64,000 nucleotides of DNA from Semisulcospira habei. Lineage: Eukaryota > Mollusca > Gastropoda > Semisulcospiridae. Each line of letters starts with the position of its first letter. The stretch's first letter is position 1. This document shows, piece after piece, positions 36,492-49,500 of the stretch. The stretch is taken from contig BTPG01000002.1 in NCBI GenBank assembly GCA_036245525.1, positions 124,783,212 to 124,847,211 on the forward strand. Reading direction: 5' to 3'. Under the pieces are notes generated by a model. It saw only the letters and a program-made list of their open reading frames with translations, ran no database searches and was not told where the DNA came from. Both the position numbers and the translations under genes were made by a program.

Positions 36492-39400
36492 ACTGATGTA
36501 CTTTAAAGTTTGTTTCAACCCGTTTAACCACTCGGAAAGACGTGTTTCTCCAAGTTTTGCCTAATAACTGTGTACCAGAAGATGTATCGACCACGATTAA
36601 AAAAAACTGACAAACCTATTTCTGTTCAAATTTCTGGACTTGCTTTTTGAGTTTGCCTCAGTGCTCATTGCGCATGCCATTCGAGTGCCGTCGTGCTTTA
36701 GCCATGGAAATACACGCAGCACAGCCATGAACTCTAAAAACTGCGTCGTAGCGGCGGTGCCACACGCGGCCCAGGGGTAGCATTTCTGGTACTGTCGCTT
36801 GTCGATGGAGATGGCGGTGTCGAAGTGCAACTTTCTTCCTAGCGATTATCAAGATCAGACGGTGCCGGATTGAAGAATACGAAGCATTCCAGCTTTCTTT
36901 GCTTTTCTCCGCCATGTACAACTTCGTTCAAGATCGAAAGTGAAACGCACGATGCCGTATCCCATAATAGTATGTATGGTGACGTCACAGCAAGTAATGC
37001 GTTCAACATGTAGCGCACACTTTGTAATACATGCGGACACCACACATAAACTAACAGTTTGCCCGCCCAGTTACACTTGCACGGACCACGGAGTCGGGTC
37101 GATTCTGAACGCAGCCGCGACTAAGCGAGCAGCTAAACGAGCATCACTAAAAATAGAATGACTGTCACCGACCACTGTCATGGTACGCACAGTGATGTTA
37201 GAGGCCGCTCGCGGTGCGGTCAGGTCACGCGCCGGCGTACCTGTGGTTCAGCTGGCGGTTAGCCGTTGGATTGGAAAACGCACGAGCGCACTCGCATTTG
37301 GCGAGTGTTTTTTTGTTTTTTACTCGCCAAAAAAAAAATTAACTCGCCATGGCGAGTAAATTACTCGCCCCATGGCGAGTAAATTGCTCGCCATTTTCAG
37401 GGCTGCTGCGCAGGACAAAACCTATCCGGCGTGGCCGGACCTGCCTTTTCCTGCCGCTTTCCCCTGGCAGGCATGACAGTTCTGCGCAGACGATCTCATG
37501 GTTGCGTTGGGTCATCCGTTCTGCCTATGAGGAACTCTCTCCGGCGGGTGCTAAGACGCTGCGTATTCGTGCACATGAGGTCCGTGCAGTCTCCACCAGT
37601 GTTGCGTTTGACCGAAACTGCGCGGTGAGAGACATTGTGGCGGCTGTTGGGTGTCGGGCCAATTCCACCTTTGCCCGCTTCTACCTCCGTGACCTTACAA
37701 GCCAGCGGGAAAATCTGGCCATGGTTGGAGACATCGCTGCGGAGCAACACTCCCGCCCGGCGCCTCCGGCACCGTAAGGTACGCTTAGCCGAAATCGTCA
37801 GGAGGATGCCCCTGTTCGTGTCTATTAAGCACGAGTTATGACGGGACCTAGCAGGCGGCACCCTCCTCCTTTTCGCTATTCTTCCATACAGTAATGCCAT
37901 CGGTAATGTATTTTGAGGAAACAAATGTTTTTTTCCTCTAAAATGTATGTTTTTCGAAAAATACTTACCGATGGCATTACTCGAATTTCCCTCCCTCCTG
38001 CCCCGCTTGCCGCCAGAGCGCTTTTGCGTTCAACTGGGGTAACAATGGCGCTTCTGCCAGGATGAGGAATCCACTGCTGGTGCAGATTAAAGAGCTCTAC
38101 GCGGACTTGATGAAGGAATATTATGACATCATTTTTATTTGGGTCCCAGGCCATGTGGGCATCGAAGGCAACAGAATCGCAGATTCTGCTGCCAACAGTG
38201 CCCGCAGTGACCCTGTCCCTGACACACAGACTGTCTATAGTGATTTTAAACCTGTTATTAGTGCGTACATAGCCCGCGAGTGGCAGTCCGAGTGGGACAA
38301 AGAGGAAGGGAACAAGCTTCATGAAGCTCTTCCTAAGTTGTCTGACAGTCTACCTTTCCGCTGCGGCAGCCGCCGTGAGGAGACTGTCCTTGCTCGGCTC
38401 CACATCGGGCACACATATGTTACGCACTCTTACTTACTTAAACAGGATGAGCGTCCATGGTGTTTTGCCTGTGATGAGCAGTTTTCTGTTCGACACTTTT
38501 TGCTGTATTGTGCTGACCTAATTGACACCAGATATAAACACTTCACAGCAGACTCCTTGAAGGTTTTGTTCCGGGATGTTCCCCCGGACAAAATCTTCAA
38601 TTTTTTGAGAGAATGCAATATTTTTAACAAGATCTGAGCATTCATAGACTATGTGAATTTTTTTATTTGCCCTTTTTGAGAGTCTGTAGACGTTTCTTTT
38701 CCAGACATGTGCAACATTTTAGCCTGTGATTTTTAATCTATATTTACATCTTGTCTTAAGACCTTACTTTTAGTCTGGCTGACCAGATTTTTACCCATCC
38801 CGCCGTGAGATGGCCTTAGTCGCCTGCTCGGCGTTAAACCCAAATAACTAACTAACTAACAGGATGAGGAGGAAGGGAGGCTACTTGGGCGCTGGTAACG
38901 GCCCACGAGTTGCCTCCCTGGTTGCGTAACTATACACAATGATTTTTAGGCTGAAATTGTTAAGCTAAGTGTGTCTTACATATAGTAATGCCATCAGTAA
39001 GTATTTTTCGAAAATATACATTTTAGAGAAAAATACATTATGTGCAATTTTGTTGCTGCAGCTAATTAAGTCTTTGCGCCTTGACGATGAAATGATCCAA
39101 TTTTTGTAGATATCCTCTGAGGTATATGTCACAGTTCTGGAGACAGATCGTCCATGATATTTCAAAGTTGGCATCAGAATAGCTTGGCACCTCTACCTCG
39201 AGGTGCCAAGCTAATCTGGCACCAACCTTGAAATATCATGGTCGATTCACATCCTGTCGTAGTCTTTCAGGGCTTCATCACGACTGTTTGTGAATTGCAT
39301 TTGACCTGGTCACTCCGACTGTTGTAACACAGCTGCCATGTGTAAATTGTTCTGACTACTGTAAGGTAGTCGAGTGAATGGGGCGGACAGTATTTACAAT

Positions 39401-42400
39401 GAGCAATTGTAGAAATGTCCTGAGTCCAACCCCTTTCTCCATCCCTCCACTACCATCCACTACTTATCCACGTCTATTTGTATTTTTAAATTGATGTTTT
39501 TTATGCTCTTGATTTATAACTTTTTCTAACGTCAGACGAGCGATGGAGCTGTCCTTTGCACTGATCAACAGCAATAACATCCGCGGCATGATGAAGGAGC
39601 TCCTGCACTTCCTGGAGACCTGTGACCCTGAGTTCAAGGCCGACTGTTGCTCCAACATTGTCATTGCCTCCTCCAAGTATGTACAAAGCTTCACTCGTCG
39701 GAGATGTGCCGCATCCAGATAAGGCGTCAAGGTGCGTGTCCGGATGCGGCACGTTTCCAAAGAGTTAACCCTTATCATCCTGATACACTACTGCTTGAAA
39801 TAAATTTGACTTACAGTTCAAGGGTGGTGCCAGGATGGATGTAATGGGTTGAATTAGTGTGACTCATTGAGGCTGTTTTTGACTTGTTATCCAGTGCAAA
39901 TGCACTACAAGTCATGATGCATCTTAATACGATTGTGTGTCTTGAGATGAATGATTGTTGCTCTTTGGCTGTTTTTCTGTCTCATGTCCCATAGGCACCT
40001 CTTTCCAATGATACATCCATCGTCTTGTCAGACCATCTGCCCCAGTTTGTGTTAAACTCAAGGTTAACCCCTTGACTGCTACTGATGATACCATTTGGCA
40101 GAAGACACTTTGGCCAAGTGGTATCATCGGTAGCGGTCATGGGCTTAACCCATATCATACTGAGGCTAAAAGCTTCAAATTTGTACTCTGCCATATGCAA
40201 GCTACATTATAGTACTTGCAGATAAGGATATAGACCAGTGGCTTTACTTCAAGGGCGGTGCCAGAATAGCTTGGCGCCTGGAGGCGCCAAGCTATTCTGG
40301 CACTTCCCTTGAACTATTTTAGTCAAACTTATTACACACTGGTGTATTCTAAACGATACGGGTTAATGTAATAATTTCTTTGTTTCAGGTATTCTCCTAA
40401 CAAGAGGTGGCACATAGACACAGTGTTGAAAGTTCTGACAACAGTAAGTGCAACTTTGTGTCACTTGTAGTTGACTGTTAGCTGTACATAATACAAGAAA
40501 CATGAGATCATCAAGAAAAGTCGGGATAAAAGTGATTTTGACTTTGCGATATAATATTAACCCATTTAACCCCAGCACCCCCCCAGCAGTTGATGGATTG
40601 ACCATAATTCAAAGGTAGTGTCGGATTAGCTTGGCACCATCAAGTGCCAAGCTGTGGTCAATTCATCTTCTGGAACTGCTACATAGTTGTGCAGTGACAC
40701 CCATAAAGTTTGGAAAATGTGATGTTGGGGTTAAAAGGCATCATGAAATTCCCACAGCAAGACTGCTTCCAGCCTTGTATCAACTACAGACTTGGTAATG
40801 CTAATAATTGATTGCATTAGGTCCAGGCAAGATAGGTTAAATAAATCCTGCAGTAAGATAAAAAATCATGCAGTAAGATCATTCATCTGGTAAGATAAAT
40901 CACGCAGAATTACACCTTCTTCATTCTTGTAACTACCATTTCCATGGAAGACAGTTGTCTGTCCTGGAGATTGATTCATTTGCTCAAAATACAACTTTCA
41001 GATTTTTGGTTCTGACAGAACTGTACATATCACACGTCCTGTTCCAGCTGCAAGAAGCATACATTTTCATGAGCCCCTGGGTCCACATGGGCTCATCAGA
41101 ATTTGTCTCTTGCTGGCCATGGATTATGGGGCGTGTTCAGACATTTAAATTTTTTTCACAGTCACCCATGCTTTTTAAATGCAGTGCCATTTTGAGGGCT
41201 TATAGAAAATAGTTATATTACCAGGTGTTTCCACTTCAGGCAATATGTGCTTGCTGGTGTGTGATTTTGGACCTTAATACTGCAAGTCGTAAGGTCCATA
41301 ATCACAGAGCAGTGTGTGTGTTGTTTTATCCTCCTGTTGGCTACAGTCCACTTTTTTCACAGGCTGGCAACTACATCCGTAGTGACGTGGTAACTGTGAC
41401 CATCCAGTTGATAGCCGAGAACTCGGCCCTCCACGGCTACTCCGTGCAGCAGCTGTTCAAGGCCATGCTGGCTGACTATTCGCAGCAGCCCTTGCAGCAG
41501 GTGGGCTCATGGTGCATCGGAGAGTACGGAGATCAGTTGTTTTCCGCTGCCTTGGAGGATGAGGACCCTTTGCAGGTAAGTGACTGCTCATGTTTGTCAC
41601 GAGTGAATAGCTCTGGTCATAAGTGTGCATTTGTGGGCGGGGCGGGTATGTTGTGTTTTGGACCTTGTAATGTAGCACTGATAGAGTTGTACCCAGTGGG
41701 CAAAAGATCATCAAGATGATGTTGGCCCGATGAAATATTTCACACTGGCTGCTGTCAAAATCAGAGACCAGTGCTCATTGGATGCGTGTAATAAATCATG
41801 AAGGAAAGGAAAGCTGAGTTATATTATTATACATGCAAACTTGGATAAAGTTTGCCATATATTTAACCCATTTAAATTTTAACCCCATGGCTGCATTTCC
41901 CATGGCTTCATGTACTAGTTGAAGATGGATCGACCATGATAATTCAAGGGCAGTGCCAGATTAGCTTGGCGCCTTCATCCGCCAAGCTAATCTGGCACTG
42001 CTTGAATTATCATGGTTGATCTATCTTCTGTAAGGTGTGGGGTTAAATGGGTTAAGGCACCATCATGAATCTGAGTCAGTTTTAACCCTATGCTGTCCAA
42101 GGAGATTTTTGTCACGAGGGGAGTCCTGTCCACCATAGTGATTGAACGGTGTGTAGGTACCGTTTAGACCATTGGCCCCAGATGCAGAAAGGGGGTCATC
42201 TCGATGTGTGCGTGTATGCAGACACCTCACAAAAGTGTGTCAGGCACAAATTCATGGCTTACACAAAAAAAGAAAGAAGCAATAATCATGACACTTTCCT
42301 GCTTTTCTCTTTAGGTATAATGGTCTCATGAACTGTTACCTGTCAAGTTTTGGCTGTCTGGCTGGGTGTGAAAATAATGTATGTGACTTGTTCTGCAGGT

Positions 42401-45400
42401 AACGGAAGAGGAGGTGGTAAAAGTGTTGGAGCGGCTGGTGCAGGGAGCCAACTCGGCTATCCTGACCAAGGAGTACGCCATAACAGCCCTCATGAAGCTC
42501 TCGACGCGCTTCACAAACACAGTCCCGTAAGCAGGGATGGGAATTGTCCGCAAAAACGCGGGATTCCGCGGGGGAAAAAAATTGTCCGCGAAATTGAAAA
42601 GGCGTCTCCGTGAAGAAAACATCGTGGGTAGCAAAACAAACAAAGCACTGGATTTACTCCACGGGCAGGATATGACGTGGCAGGCTGCGTTCGCAGCCCC
42701 CACTGGTCACCGACTCGGTGCACCGCGCGCTGTGCATTAGCCTAGGCGGGCAGACGCGCTCTGAAAGATCTGGGCACTCTTCCGGTCGAGTAGATTCTGT
42801 CATTGTTTTGATCAGCATGGCTTGCGTGACTCGTGTTGTGAATCGTGGCAGCAAATTTGACAATTCAAGCAGTGCTAAGAAGTCGAGATGTGACTGGATA
42901 TCGGCTGAAGTAAAGTTTTAAGTGGGCGAGAAAGTTCAGAAAGAACATGTGGGCACACATTGTCGCAAAGTTTCCCAGTTGTTTGGAATGACCTCCCACG
43001 CAAACTGAGATACGTGGATTCGAGAGAGGCATTCAGGCAAGCGCTAAAGACTCATCATTTTTCTGTCTGCTACGAATGACTTTTGTCACAGATCTGTCAT
43101 GTTGAAATCATCTATCTCTATTAGAAGTAGTGTGCTTGAGTGTGAGTATGAGTCCCTAAGCCTAGCATTTTTGAATGGTGACTTTAGAGATTGTAGAGTG
43201 TGTTGTATTTTTTTTTAAAAAATACTTTTTGGCTCACGTGCGAAGCAAAAGTGAGTATGTTTTAGGACAGTGGTGGTCCGTCCGTCGTACGTGGTAAAAC
43301 TTTAACGTTGGCATTTTCTCGGAGACATTTCAAGATACATTCTTCAAACTTGGCCCAAGGATACTTTGTGGTAAGACCTTTCTAAAAATACCAATTTCAG
43401 TGACCTCTCACAATGGTAAAGGTCAGAGGGGATCAGGAAATAGATCAAAAATAGCTGTACTTTGACATAATTTATTTTTTCTCAAATACTATTCACAACT
43501 TCAAACCCAAATTTGGTACAAAGATACCTTTCTATATGTACTAATTTGGTTGATCCCTCGGAAAGGTCAAGGGTCACAAGAGCTCAAGAAATAGTTGAAA
43601 AATAGCCATATTTTGACAAAAGATGTTTTTTCTCAAATACTATTTACAACTTCAAACCCAAACTTGGTACAGAGATACGTGATGGTAAGACCTATCTATG
43701 CATACTAATTTGAATGACCCCTCAGAAAGGTCAAGGGTCACAAGGGCTCAGGAAATAGGTCCGAAATAGCCATATTTCGACAAAATTAATTTTTTCTCAA
43801 ATACTATTCACAACTTTAAACCCAAACTTGCTACAGAGATACCTGATGGGAAGACCTTTTCTATGCACACTAATTTGATTGATCCCTTGAAAAGGTCAAG
43901 GGTCACGAGAGCTCAAGAAATAGGTCTAAAATAGCCACATTTTGACAAAAGATGTTTTTTCTCAAAATTCTATTCACAACTTATGGACAGGCACTCCTCA
44001 CAGATAATACCTCCATCTTGAACCGCTGGTCAGAATACTTTCAGGACCTCTTCGGCGCTGAGCGCACTGTTCAAGAAACAGTCATCCTCCAAATCCCACA
44101 GCTCCCACTAAAGGTTGAATTGGACGAACCGCCCACCGCCGAAGAGACCCACACAGCCATCCACCAGCTCAAGAGTGGCAAAGCAGCAGGCATTGACGGA
44201 ATCCCGCCAGAGATCTGGAAACATGGAGGCCCAGCACTGCACAACAAGCTCCATGACCTCTTTCTCTGCTGCTGGGAGAAAGGAACACTACCAAAGGATC
44301 TCCGTGATGCAGTCATCATCACCCTATACAAGAACAAAGGAGAGAAATCTGAATGCTCTAATTATCGTGGAATTATCCTGCTGTCCATTGCCGGGAAAAT
44401 TCTCGCAAGGCTGCTCCTGAATCGGCTGGTACCTGCCATCGCTGAAGACCACCTCCCAGAGGGCCAGTGTGGCTTCAGAGCCAACAGGAGTACCACCGAC
44501 ATGGTCTTTGTGCTGAGACAGCTTCAGGAGAAGTGCCGCGAGCAGAACAAAGGGCTGTACGTAACGTTTGTCGACCTAACAAAAGCATTCGACACTGTGA
44601 GCAGGCAAGGCATGTGGCAGATCCTGGAGCGACTTGGCTGTCCCCCAAAGTTCCTAAGCATGATCGTCCAGCTCCACGAGGACCAGCAAGGCCAGGTTAG
44701 ACTCAACAGTAACCTCTCAGAACCATTCCCCATTATCAACGGCGTGAAACAGGGCTGCGTGCTGGCACCAACCCTCTTCACCATCTTCTTTAGCATGATG
44801 TTGAAGCAGGCCACAGTAGACCTCGACGATGACGATGCAGTGTACATCAGATATCGTCTCGATGGCAGCCTGTTCAACCTCAGACGACTGCAGGCCCACA
44901 CGAAAACCCTAGACCAACTGATTCGTGAGCTGCTCTTTGCTGATGACGCTGCCCTTGTTGCACACACAGAGAGAGCCTTGCAGCGCATCACATCCTGCTT
45001 TGCAGATGCTGCCCAGCTCTTTGGACTCGAGGTCAGTCTGAAAAAGACAGAGGTACTACATCAGCCGGCACCCAAGGTAGAGCATCGCCCTCCCCACATC
45101 ACCATCGGCGAGTCTGAACTGAAGTCAGTACACCAGTTTACCTACCTTGGCTGCATCATCACGTCAGATGCCAAGCTGGACAAGGAGCTTGACAGCAGGC
45201 TGGCAAAAGCGAACAGCGCTTTTGGGCGACTTTTCAAGCGGGTGTGGCACAATCAACAGCTGAAAACGGGCACCAAGATCAGTGTGTACAGAGCTGTCGT
45301 CCTCACCACCCTGCTGTACAGTTCCGAGTCCTGGGCCCTCTACCGCAACCAACTACGACTCCTCGAACGCTTTCACCAGCGCTGCCTGCGTACCATCCTG

Positions 45401-46511
45401 GGCATTCACTGGAGTGACTATGTCACCAACGTCGAGGTCCTTGAACAGGCAGAAACTATGAGCATCGAGGCTTTGTTGCTGCGGACACAGCTTCGCTGGG
45501 CGGGGCACGTCTCCAGGATGGAGGATCATCGCCTACCCAAGATCACTCTGTTCGGCGAGCTTGCTACTGGACACCGTGACAGAGGGGCACCAAAGAAGAG
45601 ATACAAAGACGGTCTCAAGAAGTCACTTAGTGCTTGCCAAATCGACCACCGCCAGTGGTCTTCGCTTGCTGCGGACCGTGACACCTGGCGCTCCACCATC
45701 TACAAGGCAGCCGTCTCCTTTGAGGACTCTCGCAGAGCTAACCTTAAGGACAAACGGCTCAGGAGAAAAAACCGAGTTGCCGTAACTCAGAACCCTGACC
45801 AGACCTTCCCCTGCAGCCACTGCGGTCGAACCTGCCTGTCCCGGATTGGCCTCCGCAGCCACGAAAATGCCTGCAGACGACGTGGGCAAGCCCTATAGAA
45901 TCTTCGTTCGCGAAGTCAAGCCAAGAATTTGATTGATCCCTTGAAAAGGTCAAGGGTCACGAGAGCTCAAGAAATAGGTCTAAAATAGCCACATTTTGAC
46001 AAAAGATGTTTTTTCTCAAAATTCTATTCACAACTTAAAACCCAAATTTGGTACAGAGATACCTGATGGTAAGACCTATCTATGCATACTAATTTGGATG
46101 ACCCCTTGGAAAGGTCAAGGGTCACAAGAGGCTGGCAAATGTGTAAAATGCTGATTTTTGATAAAATTGTAGGTATTCCCAAATTGTTGCAAATTTTTCA
46201 ACCAAATTTGGTACAAAGATAGCTGATGATAAGACCTTCCTATGCATATTAATTTAGCCGACTCATCACAAGCGTCACGGGGCTTGACAGATTTGTGAAG
46301 AATGCTTACATTTTCAGAAAATGTGGATTTTGCTGCTGCAGAAGCCAGCCCTTGTCACAAAGGTCACATATATGTAAATCGGTCGTACATTTGAGCCATG
46401 ATGGCTTTGCCTTTCTTGTTGTAAATTGCGTTTTTGTAATTAGTTATTTTTTTACAATTAGTTTTTCCTAAGCGCCAAGAGCTGTAATCCGAGGTTAGGT
46501 GCTATACAAGT

Positions 46512-46559
<48 letters not shown>

Positions 46560-49500
46560 AGTTGATGTGAGTGGAGCAGCTTGGTGCCGAAGTTTTCAGA
46601 GTTTTTTGGCCGTCGCCAATTCCGATCCTTGAGTAAGACAGCTTCAATTTTCATAGTGTACAGATGGTCAGTTTTGTGTGCTGTTCTGTGACATCTGTAA
46701 GGTTCAAAATCACAGACCAATACACAGATAATATTGTCTGTTTCGGTTTTGGTGGGAACTGTCTTAGATGGATTTACCACAATGAAACCCAAGGATAGTG
46801 TCTAATCTGGGCCAGTTGGCGTTCTTGAGTTAAAACAGCCATTCCAGCCGAGCGGCACCAAGCTAATAAATCACGCACTGTACTTGAGCTGTCATGGCTG
46901 GTCTTTCTCCTGAAACTTGTACAGAGTACTTTGACAGTGATTGTGAAATGAGAGTGAAAAATGAAAGGTGTATAATTATGATGGGTTCAGCCGACTTGCA
47001 GATCACTGATAACTGGATTGCTTCCCTTGCAGGAGGCATAGATCTTTGACGCATGTAAATCAATGCCTCTGCTGACTGTTTGATAAGGTGATCTTCAGTT
47101 GTTTGTGCTGTGTCAGGCAATCAAATGTCCCTGTTTTGTGTGTCAGGCGTATTCGCCAAGTAATGGAGGCGTACAGCGTCAGCACCAACATGGAGTTGCA
47201 GCAGCGCTCAGTGGAGTACACCACCCTCTTCAACAGATTTGACCACTTGAGGTCAGTGTGGCAAACAGTTTGTTTTCTGGCTTTGTCAGGATTTGTTCAG
47301 AATTAATGTGGAGAGCGGCACTTGTTTGAAATGGCTACATGTACAAATATCAAGGGTTGTCAGGGTTTTTTTTGCTAGCATATAACTTGTTCTCAAATTT
47401 AGTAAGTTTGTCCTGTGAACCAGTGACTCACAAGTTTGGCGCATTAAGGGGAGACATGGTAGTCAAATAATGAATTTTTTTGTTTCAGAAACTGTTGGTT
47501 GTTTGTTGTCATTTTATGATGTAAAATAACTGCTGGATTATATATAGACTTTGAAAAATGTCAAAAAAAATACTTTTGTGACTTTAATGCATCAAAAACT
47601 GGGAAAAACCTTGCAAAATTAGCTAATTTCAAAATGTTCTTGTGTCTGAACTAATGCTTATATTCTCTCACTTCTTTGTTTCTTCAAAAACATTACCGAT
47701 GACATGACTACCAGGAGTGTCCACTCCTTGCTCAATTCTAGCCTAAGAACCCGTTGTGTAAACACAACCCGGGAGGCACTCGGGGAACCCCCAGAGGGAC
47801 CGAGAGTTGTCTCCCGCTCCTACCCACCAGCCCTATTCACCTGTGAACTCCAGTCACGCTTCTTAGGCTCACGCGTTCAGACGTGTTGTCTCTAGCCTCT
47901 GGACTTAGAAGTTTTTTTCGACCGGTTCGGTCTGCCTTGCTTGCTTCGTCTTCGCCGGCCTGGGATTCTACGCGTGCGACGTTGGTCGACTGCAGCTTCG
48001 GTCTTGTTCAAGGGTTCCCTCTCTGGCTTTGCCGGTCGTGCTGTGGGTGTCATGGAACTTTCTCCTTCTCGTACCACTCCGACTGACAGGTAAGGTAGTT
48101 AGAGGGCCCTCGGCTGGTTGCCCGGGCGGGGCACAGGCACGAGCAGCTTGCTTTTTGCGTCGCTTCTCCCTCGTTTGGAGTTTTTTTACCTGTGTTTGGT
48201 TGCCTGATTAGCTGAAGAATGTTTGGCGCCGGTTTTGGCGGGCTTTTCGCGCCATTGCCAGATGCGAGCGGTGAGTCACGTTACTGTATCTAGGCCATAC
48301 CTAACGTTTTTCGGCTTTCGGTTTAGACGCCCCGCGTTATGACGAAGGCTTGGATGCTCACCTGTCCCGGCAGGGTTTGTTTTCCCTCCGCCGTGGTTTT
48401 AATTAAATGTTGATGGCAGGTGACCGTACGTTGGTTAATTGGGTGCATAACATCACAGTAGCTTGGGGGCCTAAAGCTTAACGGGGTGATTGGTGGACAC
48501 TCGCCGAGTGCCTTCATGTTTTGTGTGTTGCAGTGGCCTACTGATGACATGCACAAAATGCGGAGGCTTCCAGTGGCCGTCGGATAAACATGCAGTCTGT
48601 CTCCCCTGCGCTGGGTCTGCGTCCGACCATACGTGTGACGTCTGTGCTTCATGGCCGGAACTGCGGTGGTCTAATCTCTGGAACTTTTATAGGAGGGAGC
48701 CTCCTACCCTCGCGGGTACCTTGAAGATTTCCGAGACGCCTTCCGCTGTGCCCCCGGCACCGGACGTGCGAGACCAACGGGATCCGACGCAGATAAAGCC
48801 ACTGAGTAATCAAGGGACTAGTGCACGGAGTGGGAGTTCGACCGTCAAGACCGCCTCCGTTCGAGAGCGCGCCCGGACACATTTGGTGGAAAGAACCCGC
48901 CTCTCCCAAGAGCCTGGTTTGGTGGGACGCTCGTGGCGTCCCTCCTCCACCGTCGTTCCCCACTCGTCTCTGAGGAAGCCGCCGGGATCCCGCTGGAGGT
49001 CCCCTGGCCGGCCAGTAACCCGCCTCTCCCAAGAGCCTGGTTCAGAGAGACATACTTGCACTCGTCCGGAGCCTCCTGGTGGTGAAGAACGTAGATACAG
49101 GGGTTCTGCTCGACGTTTCCGCTCTCCTTCGCACGATCGTAGGAGGAACTTCTCGCCTCATCGCTCGTCGCACCGGGACTCCCCTCGCCGCAGACGGTTT
49201 TCACCTTCTTCGCGTTCCCCCTCTCGGTTGGACTCCCGTTCGTCCCGTCCCTCTTCCCAGCGACCGGCCACTTCCCCCCCCTCCTCGTACTCACCGCTCC
49301 GTTCCCTCTCGTCGCAGCCGTTCTCCTCGTCGGGATCCGCCTTCGGCACGCAGGAGGTCCTCACCGCATCGTTCAGACTACCGCTCTCCGCTGCGGAGGG
49401 AGTCTTCGTCCGCTGCGGTTCTCCGATGGGATTCCCGGCCTCGGAGCCCTCGTCGCCCTCTTCGGTCGCCGGTTTCTGGACAGCGGGACTTCGACACCCT

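Larger units (their letters stand above)
35472..37405. mobile_element. TIR DNA element, 1.9 kb, with 5-bp target duplication
   Basis: Ends TAGCCCTGAAA and TTTCAGGGCTG are inverted repeats. The flanking CTGCG (35467-35471 and 37406-37410) is a 5-bp duplication: removing the element and one copy restores the recombinase codons CTC TAC CTG CGC AGG. No transposase was recognised inside; it holds a TTAA MITE, a CT/GT microsatellite, and [21 protein letters not shown] inverted motifs near its right end. A non-autonomous cut-and-paste element; superfamily unknown. Confidence 0.78.
34906..37777 (+). pseudogene. DIRS copy 3 tyrosine recombinase, quadruplicated Arg box, interrupted
   Basis: Catalytic domain only. 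The Arg-box segment [19 protein letters not shown]...RADGSVHL occurs four times in 100-bp tandem units (34932-35331). Because 100 is not a multiple of three, each unit shifts the frame. The gene continues through [11 protein letters not shown] to LYLR at 35471, is cut by a TIR element (35472-37405), and resumes with [31 protein letters not shown], a HEVR box and [12 protein letters not shown] with Tyr, ending TAA at 37775-37777. Confidence 0.85.
20907..39039 (+). mobile_element. DIRS retrotransposon copy 3, host of five later insertions
   Basis: The left inverted terminal repeat (20907-21100, core CATTACCAATGGCATTAC) pairs with the right one at 38871-39039, with part of its inner end at 37990-38068. 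After removing DIRS copy 2, a SINE-like unit, an RTE, a TIR element and a LINE fragment, about 5.8 kb remains. Order: leader, gag, RT/RNase H, recombinase, ICR, right repeat. Decayed: RT core deleted, recombinase N-terminus deleted, tandem duplications. Same subfamily as copy 1. It fills the 18.7-kb AP1G1 intron. Confidence 0.9.
43301..46330. repeat. ~165-bp tandem repeat array, split by a LINE
   Basis: Diverged units share AAAGGTCAAGGGTCACAAG, AAATAGCCATATTTTGACAA, TTTTTTCTCAAATACTATTC and TTGGTACAGAGATACCTGAT. The AAGGTCAAGGG landmark recurs at 43565, 43729, 43894, then 45948 and 46113, spacing about 164-165. Preceded by GGCTCACGTGCGAAGCAAAA and followed by a retroposon-like end GGTGCTATACAAGTACTCAT plus (TTA)n, so the whole may be one composite retroposed unit. 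Confidence 0.82.

Noticed and set aside
36590..36960. Possible coding sequence on the minus strand in the 1.9-kb TIR element
   Set aside because: The short overlapping frames have no recognisable domain and no supporting splice or start context.
45758..45898. C2HC zinc finger as part of a host zinc-finger gene
   Set aside because: It is the last segment of a continuous LINE RT frame and directly precedes the element's 3' stem-loop end.
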